64,000 nt of DNA, from NCBI GenBank assembly GCA_036924285.1, contig JAYKYS010000009.1, forward strand, positions 2,418,001 through 2,482,000, read 5' to 3'. The position numbers and the translations under genes were made by a program. The notes under the pieces are model-generated. The model did no database searches. It was not told where the DNA came from and saw only the letters and a program-made list of their open reading frames with translations. Positions 56,077 through 64,000 of this stretch are shown one piece after another; the stretch's first letter is position 1, and every line of letters begins with the position of its first letter. The DNA is from Asterella californica. Taxonomy: Eukaryota > Streptophyta > Marchantiopsida > Marchantiales > Aytoniaceae.

Positions 56077-59000
56077 ATCTTAAGTATTGAGTACGATCTC
56101 TATAGTTCGACGAATGTAATTAACCTAAGGTTGGGGCCGATGCCTTGAGGGCATGAGAGGATAGTAAGGTTATAGTTGTTCTAGGGTACCAAGTAGAGGA
56201 CAAAAGAGGTTTTCAGATCTGTTTTCTTATTGGTCCATTTTCGACCAATCAACGCCATTCCAGATCTGCAGACGGCTTTAGGGTTTTGGAGGTCTTCCCG
56301 AAGGTCATTTGAGGAGTGAATGGTCTTGTTGGAAAGCTCTCGAGACGGGCTACACTCTAGAGACAAAGATCAGGCGATTTGGAATTCTGAGGAGAGAGTG
56401 ATGGACGTTGAAAGTCAGGGGGGTCAAATCGGTACCCCGAGCTACGTTTTGGAGTGATCCGGGAGTTTGAGAGGTGATCTTTAGGAGCTGTCAAGGGGAT
56501 CGAGTAGTTCACTCCGTGCTGGTTGTATTGATGTAAAACAATCCTACATTTGGGTTGGATTTGCTCCTGAAATGATCAATTGAAGTTGGCTGTTACAGTT
56601 GAGAGGTATGAGAAAACCCGCTTTCTTTGGATTCAAAGCTTGAGTTGCTCCGTGCACATGGGATTGGATCTCTGAGTGAAACTTTCCAGGATGAGAGTGT
56701 GCCCTATCAGCTAGTCACATGTGAAATTTCAGTTCAATTGGGTAAGAGAATGTGTGGAGATCTAGGATTTTGGCCATCGAGATCTGTAAAGCTCAGAAGT
56801 TAGCACAGGCGGGTGGCTTGATTCATCGCGGACAGTTGGGGGTCAGATCTGAGACTGAAATTTCATACAGTAGATGTCCTGTGGAATTTGAGCCTGATTG
56901 GATAATCGAGGTGAAGGCACGAGAGTGTCAAAGTTCAGTTTGCAGCGAGGCGAGAAAGACGTAGAGAGATTTTGCTGAAATCTCTTGGTTGGAGTTGAAC
57001 AAAAACGACTTGAAGATGGGAGGTGTGCTTCTTGGAGGTGTCGTGTGGATGACAAGGAGGCTATATTGTGAGATTGGCACGGCGATCACGCTCAGTGGAG
57101 GTGTCACGTCTTGCTGAAGCTGAGGTACCGTTATCCTCGGTATCACGCCCCGAGTTTCTAGCTGTTTTGCTGCCGATATGTCTTGTATCGTTGGGAAGCT
57201 TGTGTAGTAGGCGGTCCTTGCTGTGGACATCTTCCTGAGCAAACTCGTATCAGCAGAAGGTCAGAGGCTACAATTAGGTAGTTTGTCGAGAAGAAGTAGT
57301 GAAGTGGATGTGGATGAGAGATTGTATGAAGAGTGCTTGGGATCTAAAGCAGACACGTACCGTGTATGAGCTTTGCCTTTATCTAGAGTGGAATCGAGCT
57401 CCGAGTCATTTGTGTGATGCACATGTGCTACACTTGGGTCAAGTTAGCTCGCTAGTAACCTACAAAAACACTGATAGATTAGATATTGAGAGCATACGTT
57501 TTCATCGGTTAGGTCGTAGATCCAGTTGTATCTCTCTACAGCCAGATACCCCGTGTATTCCCAGACCATAGTTCACGCCCTACGACACCGGAAGATGAGA
57601 AGAGTAGCTTCTTCTCGTGCGCAGAAGATGAAGGCCGTAGTGGTAGAAGAGGCTTCCTTGCCTTTGGAAGACGAAGTCGACACCACGGAGCGAGTGGTGG
57701 AGATGAACTTGTCTTCCGCAGGAAGACGACTGGAGGAGTTCAGTGCCTACTTCCAGAAGTAGATCCAGCCAGCTATGGAGTTGCTGGAGAGGAGAGCGAG
57801 GGCACAGGAGAAGCCCTTACAACCTGGATTCGGCCTGTGCACCTTGCTGCGATAGGGGGAAGACCAGAAGAAGACGGAGAAGCTTGCAGCCAGGTACAAG
57901 GCGGAAGCAGCCGCTTCTGCCAAGGAGCTGGTACAGCTTCGGAAGAGCAACCAGGAGTTGCAGGCGCGGGTATAGCAGCACAATCAGGAAGTCACCCGAG
58001 TGCGAGAGAAGATCACCGCCCTCGCAGAAGAGCAGACCATATGGAAGATGCAGCGAGAAGCCGCGGAAGCGCGAGCTACAGCTGAGAAGACGCAGAGGGA
58101 AGCAGCAGAGGCCCGTGCACAGAAGATGTTGGCACAGTCGATGGAAGCGCTTCGGAAGAAGTTCAACTACACCGCGGGTAGGAAGTTACTTACCTTAGCT
58201 AGAGGATGGGACAGCGGGTCCAAAGTGATGTTGGTGGAATGTCGGGAGAGCATGTTCAGGTACTTGGATAGACAGATAGAAGGAGTGAAGACACTTTATG
58301 GTCTTCCCTCGCTTCCGACACCTGCAACCGCATCTTCCCACGCTCCAGCACCATCGACTGGATCCGGAATGGAGAAGGAGGAGTTCGATCTCGCTATGCA
58401 CTTGGTGGTGACAGCGTTGGAAGACGAGAAGATTCCAGAAGACGCCCCGGAAGACAAGATGTCTTCTGGAAGATAGGAAGACGAGCCGTCTTCCCAGGTA
58501 TTCCGCATGGAGGAAGCGACTTCCCCGGATCTCCATGAGGTCCCCATGGTCCCTAGTCCCGCACCCGTGCCTCAGAAGACGGAAGAAGCACCGGTCGACT
58601 CCGCTTCCCAGAAGACGCTTCTGTCTTCCGAAGCAGAAGCCGAAGCCGAGGAAGACGCAGCAGCAGCGACAGCAGAGCCAGCAAGAGACGATGAGGAGGA
58701 AGCCACCTCAATGACACCCGAGGTAACTGCAGGGCTTTCTAGCTTATCAGAAGCCGCATTAGGAGCTCCGATAGGAGCAGATCAGGTAGAGATTGCCTCC
58801 GTGCAATCTGAGTAGTTAGTAACTCCATTTCTAATTCCAAATATAGTAGAATCGAACATGCTATCTTAAGGATGGCAGTTTTCCCATGTAATATTAGTTA
58901 GGACACCATGTGGCAGCATAGGTAGCGTAGGAAGGACAAGGTGGATGACCAATTCGGGCAGGGGAACCGCTTGCATGTGAGGTGACAATCTCCTGTCAGC

Positions 59001-60435
59001 GCCTCTCTCTCTCTGGTGGTCGCCTCCCATGGTTCTCACGGTGGCAGCATAAGTAGGATAGCAGAGTAGGAGATAGGGCTCTGCCAGTTCTGCCAGTTCT
59101 GTAGAATTCTGTAGTAACTGAACATACACACCGATTCTACAGGCAGGCAGACGAGACACATTAGAGCAGAGACAGTCTTAGCGCACTACACCCGTCGTTG
59201 GAAACATACGAATAGTCTTGGAATATACCGGAGGGGTCTGCATACTCGCACCAGCAATGGTTCGACGATGTAGATAGAAGTAGTGGACAGTCTAGGAACA
59301 GGGAACGACATCCTCGTGCAGTCCTGTTAGCTAGGCTGGTGTGTCGAGGAGTAGACGCAGGAAGTAGAGGGAGTGAGCTTCCCAATGCCATTGTGACTTC
59401 TTCTCGGGGAATAGATTGTGGATTTGAGTGCAGAAGCTTTGTCCATGTCTTCTGGATGGTGGGTTCATTGAATTCGCTCCCAATTGTGCATGGGAAGTGT
59501 TCTTCTTGAGTGGCGGTGATTGTCAGCAGTTGTGGAAGTGTAGCTTGACTCGTTCAGTAGAGCACTTGGGATCTACGTACGAACGGTCTTCTGGGTAAGG
59601 GATCCCAGAAGACAGAGCAGTCAGAGCAGCGAAGTGAAGAAGAAAGAAGCCTTCTTCCCGCAACAAAAGACGACATCCTCGAGTAGAAGACGGTGCAACA
59701 GTACTCACGTTTGTTGTCTTCCTCCCCAAACTATTACAAGCAGAGATGGCTTGTTAGTCAGGATCCGGACTAGAAGTCTGTCGAAATCTTAATTTACTCT
59801 TTTCATCTTGTTTCTTCTTGTTTGGCTTTTCTCATCTTCCCCATCTTCCCCATCTTCTTACCTTCTTCTAGTGAGTTTCCGATACTTCTATTGAGCTTCC
59901 GTGAAGGTGAATGTCGTTGTAGTGCTGCAGGAAGACAACTTCCGTAGGCAGAAGCCTGGGAAGGCTACAGGGGGCATACACCATGTGATTGATCTAACCC
60001 GTTGGAATGTGAGTGTGAGAATAAGGCATAACGACCGTTGCTAGTCGACTTCTGCGAAGCAGGACAGCCTTCTGGAGGTGTGAGAAGACGAGTTGAACCC
60101 CCAGAAGACGAGAATCGCTTCGGGAAGACGGTATCGAGAAGACCGGAAGAAGCAATCTGGAAGCAAGAAGATCGTCTTCCCGAACTTCTTTGTGAATAGT
60201 TGTGTGATATTGTAATTGGTAGTTGTTTGTTTGGGTCCAGAGCACCATTTGGCGTGTCTGGAAGACGTGTGGTTTTGTGTGGTTTTGTGAGAAGACGGGA
60301 TTTCTAGACAAAATCCGTGTGTCTGTGTGTTTGAACAGATCTTAGAACTTAGAGCAGCGTTACTTGTGCAAATCCTCTGTGGGAATGATATCTTGTATAC
60401 TAAATGAGCAAAAGGAGAAATCCTTCGTCACTACA

Positions 60436-60615
60436 CTCTCACTTACAAAAAATTCTCTCTTGGGAATGGCCGCTTCTGAAACCAACTTGGAAAGTTCTTT
60501 CCAAGGTCAATATTGCTTTTTACAATTCGTCTTCATTCTATATGTTGACTATTTCCAAAGTCAGTAGCTTCTTCAATTCATTCGATGTTTCTCTTGTCTT
60601 CTTGCTCTCTAGAAA
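60436..60615. other. Short spacer after element 1
   Basis: AT-richer sequence right of the element 1 LTR end. It is presumably old target DNA. No feature is recognised. Confidence 0.4.
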
Positions 60616-61404
60616 TTATTGGTGAAAGTATTCAACTTTCTCGTGAAATGTATACTTATGACGAACATCATCATCAGTATTGCCATCGTGTGTGAATAAA
60701 TATGCCCCGCTCTTAGACAAGCCAACATTTACAATCCACTTATACCAACAAAGTTGTTGGTAACAACTCGGATATTGAACCAACAACTTGATCCTCGTCA
60801 AAGCATAATGGTTATCACCAATGACATAAAACTTCCATGTGAACGGCGGTAATGAAATCTTGTCGTTCCTGGTAGGACACTCCTTAGGATCCACCGCGAC
60901 CAAAAAGTTATTGTAGTGTGCATAAGGATTCTTTCGTGTGACATTGTTCAACCTCTAAACAAAAGAATGAGTACTGCACGAATCTGATACAGACCATAGT
61001 TATCCTTGTTTGCTTGTGCTACTTGTTTGTAGAACTGGTCAATTCTAACTTGAATCACCTTGTCAATAAAATGACAATTCTCAATGGCTTCACGTTTGAA
61101 TTCATTCTTCAGATCTTGCATGAACCGTCTCTTGTAGAGACGAAAGTGTTTGAAGAGATGCCTTCGCTATAGTAAGTAATGTTGCACGATCTGGAGAAAG
61201 TGATCGGTCGTCATGATCATGAGTTGGTAAATTCCCTCCTTGCGTAGTCTTATTATTAAGGATAGTTTGTCTTGGTTGAGTTATCCCGTCAGAAGACTCG
61301 TCAGAAGACAACAGAAGGACCTAGTGGAGGTCTACCTGACTGATTAGCTGGTGCTCGGTATGATTGACTTGGACCCTCTTGTCTCTTGGTTGCTTTGTCA
61401 GCCA
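60616..61404 (-). pseudogene. Broken ORF of unknown family
   Basis: Read from ATG near 61404: MADKATKRQEGPSQSY, then a frame break at about 61310. It resumes with SSDESSDGITQPRQTI and SPDRATLLTIAKASLQTLSS, then after another break KNEFKREAIENCHFIDKV and RIDQFYKQVAQANKDNYG. The last frame (60616-60951) reads YAHYNNFLVAVDPKE, FTWKFYVIGDNHYAL and YTFHEKVEYFH. The pieces share an order and a common style, so this is probably one decayed protein of at least 250 aa. It lies between the element 1 end and the LTR relic on the other strand. It could be transposon-encoded. I cannot assign it. Confidence 0.4.
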
Positions 61405-61448
61405 TAGACTCTCGTCAGGTTACTTTGAAAGCACGAGTTTCTGGGATT

Positions 61449-62030
61449 ATAAAGACCTATGTTACACACAAGAAGTGTTTTTATTAGTGAGATGTTAGAT
61501 ATAATTAAGAACATAGAATGTTTATTTGTTGCTCAAGTATTGACTTGACTTTGTGGATATTAAAAACAAGAAGAGATTTCACATGTCACCTTTTTAGCTA
61601 TGTCAAGGAATCTCGATCTCGACCGAGATTCCTTGACAATATTACAAAATCCTTCTAGAAGTTGTCGACTTTGAAGGAATAAACTCATGTGAAAAGAGAA
61701 GATGCCCTTGTGATTATTACTTTTATCTTATATAATATCTAGAAAAGCTCGAACAAAATAGTTATAGTTGAGTTACCAAAGGAGATCAAGGTAAAAATAT
61801 AGAATGTATATAATAGAGACGTAGAGAAGAGCTCCTCATCCTTATTTTTGATCATAAGCATATCAAACGATCCTTGACCTAGGATCTCTATAAGGACAAA
61901 GATCAGTATGGAACTCTTCTCTTAGACTCATGACGGAGGTAGCAGGAAGACAAGGAGAACGACCCGACTTATACTAGAAAATAAGTCATTGGTTCACTCT
62001 TGTGCATAGGATTAAATGTATTATAATTAG
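61449..62030 (+). mobile_element. LTR-like relic of element 3
   Basis: It aligns in blocks with 30714-31400 in the same orientation and is followed by protease and RT relics on the same strand, so it is probably the 5' LTR of the degraded element at 62146-63870. It carries an extra hairpin (61601-61638) that the 30.7-kb copy lacks. Confidence 0.5.
61601..61638. repeat. Perfect hairpin, 15-bp arms
   Basis: TGTCAAGGAATCTCG (61601-61615) pairs perfectly with 61624-61638 across an 8-base loop. It is present only in this copy of the LTR-like repeat. Confidence 0.85.
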
Positions 62031-62145
62031 AAAAGAAACGACTAGCACCACGAAAGGTTAGTCCACAACTGCTGTAGGTAAGATTTAGTTAAGAAATTGA
62101 GATTCAAATGACTATTTAGACTAGTATCCTTAGTCATTTCGAGTC

Positions 62146-63870
62146 ATGGAACCAATTCGTCCGACCAGTATTGTTGTGGGGATGGCTAACAAGCAATGGA
62201 TAAGACCTCTTGGCGTGTTAGAGAAGGTGGTTGTGTCTTTGATGAGAGTTCAAACATTGATGTTCTTTCAAGTGCTAAAGGACTCTAGTTATGATTTGCT
62301 CTTGGGTAGGTCTTGGTTGAGAATTGTGCGCACCACAAGTAAGTGGCACAAGAGATATTTACATATTAGGTCTAGAGATCACCGAGTGATAGTACCTCTC
62401 TCGAGTTGTGAGTTATGACTTTGATAGACCCACTAATGACTATTGGGAACTTGATACGGAAGACGATCAAAGTGTCCTAGAGATAGATACGGGAGATTCT
62501 TACGATCAAGAATCCTCGTCTGATGATGAAAGATTTGGTCGAGATGAATCATTACATCAACTTAGTGCTATTGACTTGTTGCATCGACCATCAATGGAGA
62601 AAGATCTTGATAAAGAAGAGTCGAGTGAGGCAGAGATTATGAGAAGACTCTATATCTTCTAGTTTGATATAAATGTCACTCAAGACGAGAAAAATAGATT
62701 CTTAGATATATTTCAAAAATATATTCATGTGTTTGTTTTCAATTACAAGGATTTGAAAGAGTTGACTCTATGACTCATTAAATCGAACTGGAAAAGAACG
62801 CAAGATCAGTTCGATAGAAGTAGAGAAGGATCAATCATACAACAACAATGATGGACACGGAGGAGATAGACAAGTTAAAGGATATGAGTTTCAACTACGA
62901 CGTGGAAAACTCAAAAGGAGTTTTATTCATTGTGATTGTCAAGAAGAAGAATGATAAGCTGCGAGTGTGCATAGACTATAAAAAACTGAATGTAGTTACC
63001 AAGAAGGATTATTATTCTCTATCATTTATAGATTATATTCTCGAAGAAGTTGCTAATCATGAGTGATACAACTTTGATGATGGTTATAGTAAGTATAACC
63101 ATATCAAGATAGCACAAGAGTACTAACAGTTGACTACATTTACTACTCCTTGGAGAACATTTACATTTAGGATGATATCATTTGGATTATGTAGTACTCC
63201 GACCACATTTCAAAGGTTCATGAAACAAAATTTTGAACCATTCTTAGGGAAGTTTGTTCATGATTTTATTGACGATTTTTGTGTATACGAAAAAAAGGAG
63301 GACCACTTTGATCATGTGATCAAAGTTTTGCTACGGTTGGAGCAAGCTTCTCTAAATCCAGAGAAGTGCATCTTTGGCTACGAAGAAGGTCTACTGTTAA
63401 GGCACGTCATTTCCAAAAATGAGATTGTGATAGATCTTGAGAATGTGAAAGAGATCGTGGATCTTGCATTTCTTATCAACTTGACCAAGTTGAGGTAGTT
63501 TCTTGGCATGGTTGGATATTATCATAAGTTTGTCTTTTTCTTATTGAACAAAGCAATAGCTTTGACTATGTACATGAAGAAGGGAGTTGATTTATACTTG
63601 ATAATGCATGATCAGAAAGCAAAGGAAGCATTTGAGGAGTTAAAAAGACATTGATGACAATTCCTGTACTTGCTAAACTTGAGTGGAGTAAAGCATTTAT
63701 TCTGTATATAGATGCTTCAAATGTAACAGCTGAACGGATCTCAAGTCAATTAGATGGAGGTGGGCATGATCATCTTATAGCTTATGCTAGTAGGTAGATG
63801 GTTCTCGTGGAGAGGAATTACTCCGTAATAGAACGAGTATCGTGCATACAATGTTTTCATTATCTGCGAT
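62146..63870 (+). pseudogene. Element 3: degraded Ty3/gypsy pol
   Basis: Pieces in order: protease-end motif YDLLLGRSWLR (62290-62325); RT with VLFIVIVKKKNDKLRVCIDY, LNVVTKKDYYSLSFID, FGLCSTPTTFQRF and FIDDFCVYEKKEDH; the connection LTKLR ... FLGMVGYYHKF; RNase H with LYIDASN and ERNYSVIERVSC. Stops at about 63064, 63124 and 63496 and a frame break near 63650 kill it. The motif spacing is close to that of element 1 (FLDDFCVFGTREDH), so it belongs to that lineage rather than to element 2. Gag is not seen. It may continue past the window end. Confidence 0.75.
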
Positions 63871-64000
63871 GGCCAAGGTGAATCTTTGCTTCTGAATCAA
63901 AGTAGACATTTTTCACGCATCTGCAAGGTATACTTCCCTTTGTAAGCAGATTTTGTCTTTTCTTTGCACCACGTGCGGAATATGTTTTATCTTGATAGAA

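Larger units (their letters stand above)
47061..57587 (+). mobile_element. Element 2: complete, young Ty3/gypsy retrotransposon
   Basis: 10,527 bp with TG...CA ends, two 2258-bp LTRs, a primer-site candidate, gag-protease ORF, pol ORF and a purine-rich tract before the 3' LTR. It is flanked by CCGG on both sides (47057-47060 and 57588-57591). The LTRs differ, as far as I can see by eye, only at 48879 (T) versus 57148 (C), so insertion was recent. Both internal ORFs are open. It lies inside the ORF of the element 1 LTR. Pol relics of the same family at 31.7 kb and 33.7-37.9 kb show that the family has been active for a long time. Confidence 0.95.
55330..57587 (+). repeat. Element 2 3' LTR
   Basis: 2258 bp, same length as the 5' LTR. 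The one difference I could find is C at 57148 against T at 48879. Copies of the small ORFs are at 55648-55863 and 55873-56076. It is followed by CCGG and the continuation of the element 1 LTR ORF. Confidence 0.95.
45996..58815 (+). pseudogene. ORF inside the element 1 LTR, split by element 2
   Basis: The frame runs from ATG 45996 to 47060 (355 codons) and continues in the same frame at 57592 once element 2 and one CCGG copy are removed, for about 762 codons. Internal stops are all TAG (57760, 57853, 57973, 58474). The N-terminal half has aromatic, helical segments (FLKELGLDFFLWDWNLADQG, YWSAYIHNYIQTELAYLGT, HLTPFLCYLYVAMGDL) that recall TE-associated plant mobile-type domains; I cannot name the family. 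An acidic Ser-rich linker follows, then a long coiled coil with Glu/Ala/Gln heptads (EEQTIWKMQREAAEARATAE). The stop at 58474 is also present (as TAA) in the solo LTR copy, so 58477-58815 may be a separate conserved frame. Function unknown. Confidence 0.5.
37905..60435 (+). mobile_element. Element 1: Ty3/gypsy retrotransposon with giant 3' LTR
   Basis: It contains gag (37925-39739), pol (39740-43930) and a long LTR (43989-60435) that is interrupted by element 2. The left end joins the RT relic directly within gag at about 37905, so the 5' LTR, primer site and start of gag are missing. Without element 2 the remaining length is about 12 kb. Nothing like a chromodomain follows the integrase. The coding strand and LTR are unusually rich in GAAGAC and GTCTTC words. 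The element is dead in its present form. Confidence 0.85.
43989..60435 (+). repeat. Element 1 3' LTR (~5.9 kb plus nested element 2)
   Basis: It starts TGTGGTGCCC 58 bases after the pol stop and ends CACTACA at 60435. Removing element 2 (10,527 bp) and one 4-bp duplication leaves about 5,916 bp. The ends and most of the body are confirmed by the independent solo copy at 34363-37579, which has its own target duplication. The part 44090-44260 is packed with GAAGAC/GTCTTC words. It carries the ORF at 45996-58815. The matching 5' LTR is absent from the window. Confidence 0.7.

Overview
The window is nuclear DNA of a land plant. The evidence is intron-containing genes, a largest-subunit gene for the plant-specific RNA polymerase IV, Ty3/gypsy LTR retrotransposons, and abundant CT/GA and tetranucleotide microsatellites. 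The style (single-exon SRPBCC gene, moderate introns, many short simple repeats) best fits a bryophyte such as a liverwort of the Marchantia type; that placement is inference. There is no bacterial, organellar or viral backbone, no CRISPR array and no rRNA.

Left part (1-16.6 kb): mostly non-coding DNA with microsatellites, a 44-bp palindrome and several local duplications. It holds one convincing gene, a 149-aa SRPBCC (lachrymatory-factor-synthase-like) protein at 4874-5323. Two host-gene relics are broken by in-frame stops: an RPA1 C-terminal zinc-ribbon/OB-fold segment (12.2-12.6 kb) and a two-exon DJ-1/PfpI fragment (15.05-15.9 kb).

Middle (16.6-27.5 kb, minus strand): a gene of about 21 exons for the Pol IV largest subunit (NRPD1-like), read from its N-terminal zinc region through the DFDGD catalytic loop to a C-terminal DeCL domain. 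One intron carries a ~1-kb insertion flanked by direct repeats. A ~58-bp repeat array lies just upstream of the start codon. Next to it (28.6-30.7 kb, minus) are candidate exons of a gene I do not recognise.

Right part (30.7-64 kb): layered LTR retrotransposons. The oldest layer is a set of scrambled relics: an LTR-like repeat at 30.7 and again at 61.4 kb, pol and gag fragments, and a minus-strand RT/integrase relic. A reverse-oriented 3.2-kb solo LTR sits inside that last relic. The middle layer is element 1 (37.9-60.4 kb), whose gag-pol is one frame with three stops. It is followed by an exceptionally long LTR (about 5.9 kb after removing its insert) that itself carries a ~760-codon reading frame. 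The youngest layer is element 2 (47061-57587, 10.5 kb), inserted inside that LTR reading frame. Its two 2258-bp LTRs differ at a single base that I could find, it has a 4-bp target duplication (CCGG) and intact gag-protease and RT-RNaseH-integrase ORFs. Each of its LTRs also carries two adjacent small ORFs that look like diverged copies of one another.

The most unusual material is this LTR-borne coding capacity: paired small paralogous ORFs in element 2 LTRs, and a long coiled-coil ORF in the LTR of element 1. Exon boundaries were read by eye from splice signals, frame continuity and family similarity. They are inferences unless stated otherwise.
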